A DNA stretch of 15,336 bases from Victivallales bacterium (GTDB lineage Bacteria > Verrucomicrobiota > Lentisphaeria > Oligosphaerales > Oligosphaeraceae), in NCBI GenBank assembly GCA_017431185.1, contig JAFRLP010000404.1:1-15336 (forward strand). The letters run 5' to 3'. The notes beneath the pieces were generated by a model that saw only the letters and a program-made list of their open reading frames with translations, was not told the origin of the DNA and did no database searches. The position numbers and the translations under genes were made by a program. Below are positions 8,499-15,336 of this stretch, piece after piece; within the stretch, counting starts at the first letter, position 1; every line of letters starts with the position of its first letter.

Positions 8499-9788
8499 TC
8501 AGCCTTTCATCCTGGCGCCGCCCAGCAGGTTTTGGAGCTGAAGGCGGATTTCCCTGATGTCGGCCTGGTCAAAGACCGCATTGAACCTTTCGCAGAGGTC
8601 AGTGTACAAGTCAGTGGCGGTATTGAGGAAGGCTCCAGCCTCCAGGTCGCCGGCGGTGCGTTCCCGACGCACGTCAATGTCGGGTATCTGGCAGACCAGT
8701 TCCCCCGTGGACTGATGGTGGAGCAGATTGTCCAGGCGGCATTGCTGGACATTGGCCAGGCGGATGGCGATGCGCAGCAGGGACTCCTGGTGGTTCAACT
8801 GGCAGAAGAACTGCCCAGCCATGGCGGTCGAAAGACCGCAGTACAGCAGCAAGTCCGGCGACGAAATCCCCTGAGGCCTGGAGGCCAAAGGCAAGGCGCA
8901 GTAGAACAGACCGCCGAGGAAATACTCCCAGCAGCAGACAATCCCGCCCTGCCTGGTGGACTGAACGCCCCACAGGGACTCGTTGCCCGCGCAGATTTCG
9001 TTGGTCAGGCCTGTCCGGCGCGCCTCCGCCAGCCTTGACTGAGGCAGTGCGGCGAGGGCACGGCGGGCGTCGGTGAGCGTGTCGCCCTTGAAAATCGCCT
9101 TGGGCATGACCGACAGTTCGAAGAGCGGTGCGGTGCGGAACACATCGCCTGGCAGCCGCGCTCGGGCGTTGCGCCGCGCCCGTTCCAGCAGGGAGGGGAA
9201 CACCGCCGTGTCCTGCTGGTCGGCCTGGCGGTCTTCATAGAGAATCCCGCGGAGCATGCGCCCAAGCATCTGCCGCTGGTTGCGCAGGGCGCGCTGGATG
9301 AGGGAATGCAGTTCCGAGGCGCGCACCGCCACCCGTGAACGGGCGTCCGGCGTGCGGATGTAGAAGGCACCGCGCTGAAGTTCGCTCTCGCAGGTCTCGC
9401 CGCAGACATGGGGCAGTTCGCGGAAGGGATAGACCACCAGCACGACATAGCGCCTGCCGTCCAGCACGGGGCGCACGATGTCCAGGGAGACAGCAGGGTC
9501 GGCGTAGCGGTTGATGGTCTGCCCGACCTTGCTGGGGTCAAAGGAGGCGGCCTGCGCCTCGGTCATCCCCACGTAACGGGTGGGGTTGCCGTTCTCGTCC
9601 TCCAGCACGCCCACGACCACATAGCCGCCCTGGGTGTTGGCAAGGGCGATGGCGTGTCGGGCGAACTTGGCGCGTCCGACCCGTCCAATGGCATCCCAAT
9701 CCTGCGGACCCTTGAAGTCGATTTGCTGGTTTTCCAGTCCGCACTGGATGATGGGAGCCCAATCCTCTGGTTCGGCGGTGACAATCAT
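8499..9788 (-). CDS. Schlafen/AlbA_2-domain putative DNA-binding protein
   Basis: The 429-residue protein begins with an AlbA_2 (Schlafen-type, divergent AAA-4 group) domain at about residues 12-155. Visible hallmarks are E19...D24-F25-K26, the helix-strand segment KFARHAIALANTQGGYVVVG (41-60) and the following E-D-x-N-G. Such proteins are generally annotated as transcriptional regulators or nucleic-acid-binding proteins; the true role is mostly unknown. Residues about 165-429 do not match a family I recognise. They are helix-rich, with a cysteine-containing stretch near 265-345 (GIVCCWEYF, LLLYCGL) and no winged-helix pattern that I can see. The start at 9788 is chosen over a longer frame (to 9839) because AGGAG lies 6 bases upstream and the extra 17 residues look non-coding. 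It precedes the GH109-like gene by 67 bases on the same strand, so the two may be co-transcribed. The product is soluble and probably cytoplasmic. Confidence 0.7.
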   Translation of the reverse strand: MIVTAEPEDWAPIIQCGLENQQIDFKGPQDWDAIGRVGRAKFARHAIALANTQGGYVVVGVLEDENGNPTRYVGMTEAQAASFDPSKVGQTINRYADPAVSLDIVRPVLDGRRYVVLVVYPFRELPHVCGETCESELQRGAFYIRTPDARSRVAVRASELHSLIQRALRNQRQMLGRMLRGILYEDRQADQQDTAVFPSLLERARRNARARLPGDVFRTAPLFELSVMPKAIFKGDTLTDARRALAALPQSRLAEARRTGLTNEICAGNESLWGVQSTRQGGIVCCWEYFLGGLFYCALPLASRPQGISSPDLLLYCGLSTAMAGQFFCQLNHQESLLRIAIRLANVQQCRLDNLLHHQSTGELVCQIPDIDVRRERTAGDLEAGAFLNTATDLYTDLCERFNAVFDQADIREIRLQLQNLLGGARMKG

Positions 9789-9827
9789 GGGGCGCTCCTG
9801 ACGTTTTGATGGAGGGTGACTTGCTAC

Positions 9828-9833
9828 AATATA
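9828..9833 (-). promoter_or_regulatory. Candidate -10 element for the AlbA_2 gene
   Basis: TATATT on the minus strand sits about 40 bases before the chosen start codon, which would give a leader of about 34 bases. I see no good -35 hexamer at the normal distance, so this is weak. Confidence 0.25.
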
Positions 9834-9863
9834 GCGCAAAAAACACGGAATGCGACTGGCAAA

Positions 9864-9892
9864 TTGGAAATCGGCGCAAAATGGGTTATGTT
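9864..9892 (+). promoter_or_regulatory. Candidate sigma-70-type promoter for the phosphofructokinase-RNase HIII operon
   Basis: TTGGAA (9864-9869) and TATGTT (9887-9892) are separated by 17 bases, predicting transcription from about 9899 and a leader of about 40 bases before the ATG at 9940. The spacing is ideal and the hexamers are moderate matches. Confidence 0.4.
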
Positions 9893-9939
9893 TTTAGGGT
9901 TTTTTCACCCGGAATCCCCTAACCCCACAAACTGCCGCA

Positions 9940-11268
9940 ATGCTTCTTCCCCAAAACATGACCGTGGCGATGGATGACGTCACCTCGCTGGACTTCACCG
10001 TGAAGCGAGTCGGTACGCCGACGCTTGAGTCGCACCTGACCGATGTGATTTTCACTGACGAGGACGAGACCGTCTCCTACTATGCCGCGCCTGACGTCAA
10101 CCAGCAGCTGCTACAGCAGGGCAAGAAGATCCCCGCCTTCGTGGCAGCGGGTCCGCGCAAACTGATTTACCACGACGCCCAATGGACACGAGCCGCCATC
10201 GTCACCTGCGGCGGCATCTGTCCAGGCCTGAACGACGTCATCAAGGCTCTGGTCAACACGCTGTACTACACCTACGGCGTGGACAACATCTTCGGCATCC
10301 AGTACGGCTACAGCGGACTGGTGCCTGGAAACTACAAGCCCATGGAACTGACCCCCGACATCGTGGATGACATCAACATGGCGGGCGGCACCATCCTCTC
10401 CTCCTCCCGAGGAAAACAGGACCCCGAGGAAATGGTCAAGATGCTGGACAGGCTCCACATCAACATCCTGTTCACCATCGGAGGGGACGGCACCCAGCGC
10501 GGCGCACACGCCATCGCCGAGGAAATCCGCAAGCGCAATCTGGCCATCAGCGTGGTCGGCATTCCCAAGACCATCGACAACGACCTGAATTTCATGGACA
10601 AGACCTTCGGATTCGAGACGGCTGTCCAGAACGCCGCACCCATCATCACCTGCGCCCACAACGAGGCGAAGGGATGCCGAAACGGAATCGGGCTGGTGCG
10701 CCTGATGGGGCGTGACTCGGGCTTTGTGGCAGCCTACGCCACCCTCGCCAACTCCCTGGTCAACTTCTGCCTGATCCCCGAAGTTCCGTTCGCACTGATG
10801 GGGGAGCATGGCTTTCTCCCTGCCATTGAACGCCGTCTTGACGCGCGCCACCACGCCGTGGTGGTGGTCGCGGAAGGCGCAGGGCAGAATTTCTTCATGG
10901 GGGAGGCGGCCACCGACAAATCAGGCAACAAATTGCACAATGACATCGGCATTTTCCTGAAGGAGCGCATCCTGGATTACTTCCAGGCATGCGGCAAGGA
11001 GGTCAGCGTCAAGTACTTCGACCCGAGCTACAACATCCGCAGCACTCCTGCCAACGCGATGGACTCGGTGTTCTGCCTGCTGCTGGCGCAGCATGCCGTC
11101 CATGCAGCCATGGCAGGGATGACGGACATTCTGGTGGCGCGCTGGAACGGCTATTTCACATACGTTCCGATTGAGCTGGCGACCGTCTGCCGCCGCAAGA
11201 TTGACCCGCATGGCACCTTGTGGCAGAGTGTGCTGCTCTCCACCCGCGAAGACCGCTACTGGAGGTAG
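9940..11268 (+). CDS. 6-phosphofructokinase, mixed-substrate group III type
   Basis: The 442-residue enzyme phosphorylates fructose 6-phosphate to fructose 1,6-bisphosphate in glycolysis. It has the phosphate-donor loop CGGICPGLN (90-98), GGDGTQRGA (181-189), the catalytic PKTIDND (209-215) with Asp213 as the general base, and MGRDSGF (256-262). Glycine at position 184 is the residue normally linked to ATP use, while Lys210 in PKTIDND is normally linked to pyrophosphate use. This G/K combination is typical of the long group III enzymes that include the ATP-dependent plant and trypanosome forms. ATP is therefore the better guess, but the donor is not settled. The roughly 75 residues before the donor loop also fit that long form. 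No Shine-Dalgarno sequence precedes the first ATG, and ATGs at 9958 and 9970 are possible alternatives. RNase HIII follows 6 bases downstream, so the two form an operon. Confidence 0.88.
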   Translation: MLLPQNMTVAMDDVTSLDFTVKRVGTPTLESHLTDVIFTDEDETVSYYAAPDVNQQLLQQGKKIPAFVAAGPRKLIYHDAQWTRAAIVTCGGICPGLNDVIKALVNTLYYTYGVDNIFGIQYGYSGLVPGNYKPMELTPDIVDDINMAGGTILSSSRGKQDPEEMVKMLDRLHINILFTIGGDGTQRGAHAIAEEIRKRNLAISVVGIPKTIDNDLNFMDKTFGFETAVQNAAPIITCAHNEAKGCRNGIGLVRLMGRDSGFVAAYATLANSLVNFCLIPEVPFALMGEHGFLPAIERRLDARHHAVVVVAEGAGQNFFMGEAATDKSGNKLHNDIGIFLKERILDYFQACGKEVSVKYFDPSYNIRSTPANAMDSVFCLLLAQHAVHAAMAGMTDILVARWNGYFTYVPIELATVCRRKIDPHGTLWQSVLLSTREDRYWR

Positions 11269-11274
11269 GAGGCC

Positions 11275-12213
11275 ATGCCCTCATCCACCACCAGCCATGT
11301 GTGCGATTTGAACGAGGCGCAGGCCGACTCTCTGCGTTCACTTCTGGCGGAGCGCGGATGGGAGTTCTCCACGCCGCCTCCCTACGCCCGCTGGCGAGCC
11401 AAGAAGGCCAAGGTCAATGTCGTGGCCTACGAGTCGGGCAAGACCACCGTCCAAGGCAAGGGGACGGATGAGTTTGTGCGCTTCACCCTGGAGCCTGAAA
11501 TCCTCAAGCAGTTCCGCTATGGCTACGAGTCCCAGCTCGCCGAACTCGAAACGCCCGACATGTTCCTGCCCCACGCCGGCATTGACGAGAGCGGGAAAGG
11601 CGACTATTTTGGCCCTCTCGTGGTGGCGTGCTGCTATACGGACGGCAATTCCGCGAAAATCCTGCTGGAGGCGGGCGTGGCGGACTCCAAGACCATCAAG
11701 AACGACGCGAAAATGCTTCAGCTCGACGAGGTGATCCGCAAGACCTGCCCCGGTCAGTTTGCCCTGGTGACGGTCGGCCCTGAGGCGTATAACCGGCTGT
11801 ATGACTCCTTTGGCAACCTGAATCGTCTGCTCGCCTGGGGACATGCGAAGGCGCTGGAGAAGCTGCTCGAACTGGTGCCGGATTGCCCGCGAGCCATTGA
11901 CGACCAGTTCGCCGCCTCCAAAAGCACAGTGGAGAATGCCTTGCAGGAGCGTGGGCGGCGCATCATTCTGGAGCAGCATCCCAAGGCGGAGGCGGATGTG
12001 GCGGTGGCGGCGGCCTCGATTCTGGCGCGCGCGGAGTTTGTTCGGCACCTCAAGCGCCTGGGGGATTCCATCAGCGTGCTGCTGCCCCGGGGCGGCGGCC
12101 CCGCCGTCAAGCAGACGGCGCGGCAACTAGCCTCCAGCGGCGGCGAAGCGCTGTTACGTCGCCTGGCCAAGATTCATTTCAGCATCACCGCAGGACTGGG
12201 AATGACTCCTTGA
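11275..12213 (+). CDS. rnhC: Ribonuclease HIII
   Basis: The 312-residue protein is a type 2 RNase H that cuts the RNA strand of RNA-DNA hybrids and helps remove R-loops and primers. An N-terminal TBP-like substrate-binding domain (about 1-95) is followed by the catalytic domain. GIDESGKGDYFGP (102-114) supplies Asp104 and Glu105, DSK (137-139) follows, IDDQF supplies Asp209, and EADVAVAAASILAR supplies Asp241. Together these give the DEDD metal-binding set expected for RNase HIII. The GKG motif and the N-terminal extension separate it from RNase HII. The length is normal. Two purine-rich sites precede the start: GGAGG at 11261-11265, 9 bases before the ATG, and AGGAGG overlapping the upstream stop, so translation is probably coupled to the phosphofructokinase gene. 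Its stop is 15 bases from that of the convergent TMEM43-family gene. Confidence 0.93.
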   Translation: MPSSTTSHVCDLNEAQADSLRSLLAERGWEFSTPPPYARWRAKKAKVNVVAYESGKTTVQGKGTDEFVRFTLEPEILKQFRYGYESQLAELETPDMFLPHAGIDESGKGDYFGPLVVACCYTDGNSAKILLEAGVADSKTIKNDAKMLQLDEVIRKTCPGQFALVTVGPEAYNRLYDSFGNLNRLLAWGHAKALEKLLELVPDCPRAIDDQFAASKSTVENALQERGRRIILEQHPKAEADVAVAAASILARAEFVRHLKRLGDSISVLLPRGGGPAVKQTARQLASSGGEALLRRLAKIHFSITAGLGMTP

Positions 12214-12228
12214 CCATTCCGCGGATTT

Positions 12229-13557
12229 TCAGCAGCTTGCAGGGGCCTGGCCGGATTGGCGTTTCTTGAACAGCAGGAAGATGAGGGCTGCGGCAATGAC
12301 CAGCAGGATGATCGCCAGGACTGGACGATAGACAATCCAGGCAATGGCCACCGTGACCAGGGTGCATGGCGCGGCGATGAGGAACGAGACCAGGCCAGTG
12401 CCGATGCGCATGACGCTGCCCAGGAACGGGAGCACGTCCGCCAGGACATCCAATGGGCCGAGAACCATGCGGAGACCGCCGTACATCACGAGGAAGCCGA
12501 TGAGACGGAGCAGCCATGTCATCATCTTGTTGCCCTTTTCCGCGCTCTGGAACATCTCCTCGGCGGAACGGACTCCACTGGACAGCATTTGAATGCTGCC
12601 AGTCGGCGTGACATAGGCGGCCAGCGAGTTGCCCACCTGCTGCGCGATGATGCTGACATCCGTTTACTGCGGGACAATCAGAAAAGTGACCCGCATGTCC
12701 CCGACCACGGGGGCGCGTGTCGCGCTTGTGCCCGTCACGGCAGTCGCCACCTGCGTCCCCGTCTGCGCGGCTGCCTGACTCACCGCGTCCTGGGTCTTGG
12801 TCACGACTGCATTCACGACGGCCTCGACGGTCTGCGCAACGTTGGCGGCGCGGGGAGCGCAGCCAGTCGGCACGCCCTGCGCATTGGCGGCTGCCAGATA
12901 GTAGCCGGAGCCGTCAATCAGGCGATAGGCGTTGGGAAAGGCAGTCAGGACCGGCGCGGCGGACGCTTCGTCAAAGGTGAGCCTTTGACTTCCGGAGATG
13001 GAGGAGATCATGCTCTCCGGAATGCTGAAGGCCCCGACTGTGACGTTTTTGGCGCTGTAATTCTCCTCCTTGAAGGGCATGGGAGGATTCTGGTGCCCCT
13101 GCGGGATGTTGAATTGGGACGAGTCGATGGCGTTGGCCGCCCACTGCGTGGCATAGGTGTAAGTGGTGGTCCTCTGCTCGGAGCCGCCCACCTTCTTTTC
13201 CGTTTTGGTGGTGGAGCCTTCCACCCATTGGAACATCTCCACCTTGCGGACCAGCTTGATGGCATTGGCGCTGACCTGGAACACCATGTCGTTCAAGACG
13301 TCGGCGGTGACGGTCTTGCCCGTGAAATGCACAAGTTTATCCTGGTTGGCGGGGTCAACCTTGTCAGCCGAAACCGAGATGACGGACTTGGCGCCCGTCT
13401 GCAAGGTCTTTTGGCGACGAACCGCGCGCCCCTCGTTCCAGAACAAAAGGGGGAACGCGACAATGAACAAAAGCAAACCGCCCCCGATTCCCTTGATGGA
13501 ACCGCCGATGCGGGAAAAATAGCCTTGCGAGGTGACGACTGTATTACTGTCTGGCAT
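12229..13557 (-). pseudogene. TMEM43-family membrane protein, interrupted by an in-frame TAA
   Basis: Read through a single stop, the gene encodes about 442 residues with the full TMEM43 layout. There is one N-terminal membrane segment (about 23-40, GGGLLLFIVAFPLLFWNEG), a long extracytoplasmic domain, and three C-terminal membrane helices. The C-terminal part contains the family's strongest motifs: GVRSAEEMFQSAEKGN, then LLRLIGFLVMYGGLRM and DVLADVLPFLG. The start at 13557 is chosen because AGGAG lies 6 bases upstream; the open frame reaches 13593 but the extra 12 residues lack such support. Codon 298 is TAA (12664-12666), directly after RVTFLIVPQ, and the same frame resumes with TDVSIIAQQ. 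The upstream product alone (297 residues) would keep one membrane anchor and lose the three-helix tail. A GTG at 12636 could restart translation of the tail. It diverges from the nfeD-slipin operon across a shared promoter region. The molecular function of bacterial TMEM43 proteins is unknown. Confidence 0.82.
12664..12666 (-). other. In-frame TAA stop within the TMEM43-family gene
   Basis: The TAA falls between the extracytoplasmic domain and the C-terminal membrane domain, with no shift of frame on either side. A C-to-T change from CAA (Gln) is the simplest origin, giving VPQ-Q-TDVSI. TAA followed by A is an efficient stop, so strong natural readthrough is unlikely. Confidence 0.8.
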
Positions 13558-13633
13558 GAAGGTCTCCTGGGTTGATGGGGATTGCCGCGGCAAATTGTGT
13601 CGCCACAGCGCCGCGCAGACTTTGACACATGAT

Positions 13634-13662
13634 AAGATACACCTTCAGAGCGCATTTGGCAA
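13634..13662 (-). promoter_or_regulatory. Candidate sigma-70-type promoter for the TMEM43-family gene
   Basis: On the minus strand TTGCCA (13662-13657) and TATCTT (13639-13634) are separated by exactly 17 bases, predicting transcription from about 13627 and a leader of about 70 bases before the ATG at 13557. Confidence 0.45.
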
Positions 13663-13692
13663 GAGAGAGCGCTTTTTTTTCAGTTTCCGCGT

Positions 13693-13720
13693 TTGCGCGG
13701 ATTGGGGTGCAGTATATATT
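13693..13720 (+). promoter_or_regulatory. Candidate promoter for the nfeD-slipin operon
   Basis: TTGCGC (13693-13698) and TATATT (13715-13720) are 16 bases apart within a locally AT-rich patch. Transcription would begin near 13727, which puts the whole GGCGGC repeat array in the mRNA leader. Confidence 0.4.
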
Positions 13721-13744
13721 AATTGGCGGCGGCAACCGACAGTC

Positions 13745-13798
13745 GGCGGCGGGGACGAAACCGGCGGCGGGGACGAAACCGGCGGCGGGGACGCCGCC
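13745..13798 (+). repeat. Three 18-base GC-rich tandem repeats in the nfeD leader, the last one a hairpin
   Basis: Two identical copies of GGCGGCGGGGACGAAACC (13745-13762 and 13763-13780) are followed by a third, GGCGGCGGGGACGCCGCC (13781-13798). A degenerate GGCGGCGGC unit precedes them from 13725. The third copy folds into a 7-bp stem (13781-13787 with 13792-13798) with a GGGA loop. The hairpin ends only six bases before the GGAG ribosome-binding site of the nfeD-like gene, so it may affect its translation or mRNA stability. The GGCGGC arms of the first two copies could compete for the same CGCCGCC partner. Confidence 0.85.
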
Positions 13799-13816
13799 GC
13801 TACAGGAGACCCGAAT

Positions 13817-14287
13817 ATGCAACAATCGAACAACATGCTTCAATGTTTTTTCTGCGTGAACAGCGCCTCCTCCTGGTGGTGCATGGTGGGCGCCTTGCTC
13901 ATCTGCGCGGAGTTTGTGGTTCCCGGCTTCATCATCTTCTTCTTTGGACTGGGAGCGTTGCTGACGGGCCCGCTGCTCACCTTCTGTCCCCTGCCCTCCT
14001 GGGCGCAGTTCGTCATATTCTCCTTCTCATCGCTGGTGTTTTTGCTGTGCTTCCGCCGTTTCATGCCCAACATCTTCGGCGGAAGGACCAAAAACACCTC
14101 CATGGCGGAGGAGGAGTTCGAATACGCCGGAGAGCCCGCCACGGTGACGGAGGACATCCCAGCCGGCGGACGGGGGGAGGTCAGTTTCCACGGCTCCGCC
14201 TGGACCGCCGTCTCGGAGACTCCGCGCCATGCAGGGGAGACGGTGACCGTCGTCAAGCGGGAAAACCTGATTCTTCACGTGAAATGA
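13817..14287 (+). CDS. NfeD-like membrane protein (short form)
   Basis: The 156-residue protein has two or three membrane helices in its first half (about 20-55 and 62-82). A soluble C-terminal OB-fold-like domain (about 103-156) shows the NfeD pattern G-x-A-x-V, G-x-G-x-V, G-x-x-W-x-A (AWTAV at 128-132), and a final GETVTVV...LILHV. NfeD proteins partner with stomatin/slipin proteins and are thought to help organise membrane microdomains. The slipin gene follows 31 bases downstream, which strongly supports the assignment. The start at 13817 is chosen because GGAG lies 8 bases upstream (13805-13808). The open frame extends further upstream but crosses the repeat array and promoter, which are non-coding. 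The N-terminal segment contains several cysteines (10, 13, 22, 30), unusual but not clearly functional. Confidence 0.85.
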   Translation: MQQSNNMLQCFFCVNSASSWWCMVGALLICAEFVVPGFIIFFFGLGALLTGPLLTFCPLPSWAQFVIFSFSSLVFLLCFRRFMPNIFGGRTKNTSMAEEEFEYAGEPATVTEDIPAGGRGEVSFHGSAWTAVSETPRHAGETVTVVKRENLILHVK

Positions 14288-14318
14288 CGCCACAGTTCTA
14301 ACCATCAAGGAGTATACA

Positions 14319-15278
14319 ATGTCACAGTTAGCGCCTGTTTTAGTCGTCCTTGCCTTCATCATCATCGTCGCCTTGAGCAAATCCATCTACATCGTGCCGC
14401 AGAAAAGCGCGTACATCGTGGAACGGCTGGGACGGTACAGCTGCACGTTGAACGCAGGATTCCACTTCCTGTTCCCGTTCATTGAAACGGTTCGCTACAA
14501 GATGAACCTGAAGGAGGCGGTCATCGACATCCCGCCGCAGCAGTGCATCACCAAGGACAACATCATGGTGTCGATTGACGGCATTCTCTATCTTCAGGTG
14601 ATGGACCCCGTGAAGGCCTCGTATGGCATTGACAACTACCTCTTCGCCTGTGCCCAGCTCGCGCAGACGACACTCCGCTCCGAGGTCGGAAAACTGGAAC
14701 TTGACCGCACCTTCGAGGAGCGCAACTCCATCAACTCCGCCATCTGCAAAGAGGTGGACGCGGCCTCCGACCCCTGGGGCGTGAAAATCACCCGCTATGA
14801 AATCAAGACCATCACTCCGCCGCACTCGGTGCTGGACGCCATGGAGAAGCAGATGCGCGCCGAGCGCGAAAAGCGCGCGGCCATCGCCGAGTCCGAAGGC
14901 GAGCGCGAGTCAAAAATCAACCGCGCCGAAGGTGACAAGCAGGAGGCCATCCGCAAATCCGAAGGCGAGAAGGCGCGCCGCATCAACGAGGCGGAAGGCC
15001 GTGCCGCGGAGATTCGACTGGTCGCCGAGGCCACCGCCAAAGGACTGGAGAGCATTGCCGAAACCCTGAGCACCAAGTCCGGCGCGCACGAGGCGCTGAG
15101 CCTCCGCATTGCGGAGCAGTACATAGCGGAATTCGGCAAACTCGCCAAGAGCGGAAACACGCTGGTGATTCCCGCCGACGTCGCCAACATCGCCTCCATG
15201 GTCAAGGTCGCCACCACGGCATTGCAGAACAGCGGCGCAGCGGGAGTCACTCCGCCTCCTCTGGCCCCGCGTCGATGA
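14319..15278 (+). CDS. Stomatin/slipin-type SPFH-domain membrane protein (paraslipin-like)
   Basis: The 319-residue protein has an N-terminal membrane segment (about 5-20) followed directly by an SPFH/band-7 domain (about 23-180), with typical sequence VPQKSAYIVERLGRY, then GFHFLFPF and IDIPPQQCITKDN. From about 185 to 255 lies a charged coiled coil built from EGE/AEG heptad-like repeats (AIAESEGERESKINRAEGDK), the oligomerisation arm of this family. The C-terminus is proline-rich (TPPPLAPRR). Such proteins form large membrane rings, and in bacteria they pair with NfeD, encoded just upstream here. AAGGAG sits 6 bases before the ATG, an excellent ribosome-binding site. The length matches the QmcA/YbbK and SLP-2-like group. 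Immediately after the stop come GC-rich hairpins. Confidence 0.93.
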   Translation: MSQLAPVLVVLAFIIIVALSKSIYIVPQKSAYIVERLGRYSCTLNAGFHFLFPFIETVRYKMNLKEAVIDIPPQQCITKDNIMVSIDGILYLQVMDPVKASYGIDNYLFACAQLAQTTLRSEVGKLELDRTFEERNSINSAICKEVDAASDPWGVKITRYEIKTITPPHSVLDAMEKQMRAEREKRAAIAESEGERESKINRAEGDKQEAIRKSEGEKARRINEAEGRAAEIRLVAEATAKGLESIAETLSTKSGAHEALSLRIAEQYIAEFGKLAKSGNTLVIPADVANIASMVKVATTALQNSGAAGVTPPPLAPRR

Positions 15279-15292
15279 TTTTTCCTTTGCGT

Positions 15293-15336
15293 CGGCGGGA
15301 CGCCGCCGCCACGCACCCCGGCGGCGGGACGCCGCC
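15293..15336 (+). repeat. Pair of GC-rich hairpins after the slipin gene
   Basis: The first hairpin is CGGCG-GGA-CGCCG (15293-15305). The second is GGCGGCG-GGA-CGCCGCC (15320-15336), a perfect 7-bp stem ending at the last base of the window and possibly continuing beyond it. The second is the same element as the third leader repeat at 13781-13798 apart from one loop base. It may act as a terminator or 3' stabiliser, or belong to a family of dispersed palindromic repeats. No T tract is visible within the window after it. Confidence 0.7.

Noticed and set aside
9789..9839. A 17-residue longer start for the AlbA_2 protein
   Set aside because: The ATG at 9788 has AGGAG at ideal spacing; the longer start lacks one and would overlap the candidate -10 element.
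12080..12110. GC-rich palindrome within the RNase HIII gene
   Set aside because: It is explained by coding for a glycine/proline-rich stretch and differs from the intergenic GGCGGCGGGACGCCGCC element.
13725..13800. A short CRISPR-like array
   Set aside because: The 18-base units are directly adjacent with no spacers, and no cas gene is present.
13532..13816. An upstream extension of the nfeD-like gene to 13532
   Set aside because: The extra stretch crosses the divergent promoters and the tandem repeat, and a strong GGAG site fits the ATG at 13817.

Overview
The window is GC-rich (roughly 60% by eye) and looks like a chromosomal segment of a Gram-negative, polysaccharide-degrading bacterium. 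The gene mix fits the Planctomycetes-Verrucomicrobia-Lentisphaerae group: a very long repeat-rich surface protein with an RTX-like tail, a secreted 'GWNL' repeat protein, a GH106-like enzyme, a GH109-like Gfo/Idh/MocA enzyme, a group III phosphofructokinase, RNase HIII, and TMEM43, NfeD and slipin membrane proteins. That placement is an inference from gene content; the window holds no rRNA or other marker gene.

Layout. 1-240: no gene, only hairpins and A/T tracts that may end transcription coming from the right. 241-4574 (minus strand): a 1282-residue repeat/RTX protein overlapping, by ATGA, a 162-residue secreted protein. The large gene seems to have lost its 5' end. 4575-4751: intergenic, with a plausible plus-strand promoter. 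4752-7163 (plus): an 803-residue glycoside hydrolase-like protein. 7208-8431 (minus): a GH109-like NAD-dependent gene interrupted by an in-frame TGA. 8499-9788 (minus): a Schlafen/AlbA_2-domain protein. 9789-9939: divergent promoter region. 9940-12213 (plus): phosphofructokinase followed 6 bases later by RNase HIII. 12229-13557 (minus): a TMEM43-family membrane protein gene interrupted by an in-frame TAA. 13558-13816: divergent promoter region containing an 18-base GC-rich tandem repeat. 13817-15278 (plus): an NfeD-like protein and a stomatin/slipin protein. The window ends in GC-rich hairpins.

How the genes work together. The GH106-like and GH109-like genes converge and both point to intracellular processing of sugars from complex glycans. 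Phosphofructokinase feeds glycolysis, and RNase HIII is a genome-maintenance partner in the same short operon. NfeD plus slipin is a classic membrane-microdomain pair, and TMEM43 on the other side of the shared promoter region is another membrane-organising family.

The most notable pattern is damage confined to minus-strand genes. Two genes carry a single in-frame nonsense codon with intact conserved sequence on both sides, and a third lacks its signal peptide and start region. The second notable pattern is a GGCGGCGGG(G)ACGCCGCC hairpin that occurs both in the leader and just after the nfeD-slipin operon. I did not find a clear previously undescribed multi-gene system.
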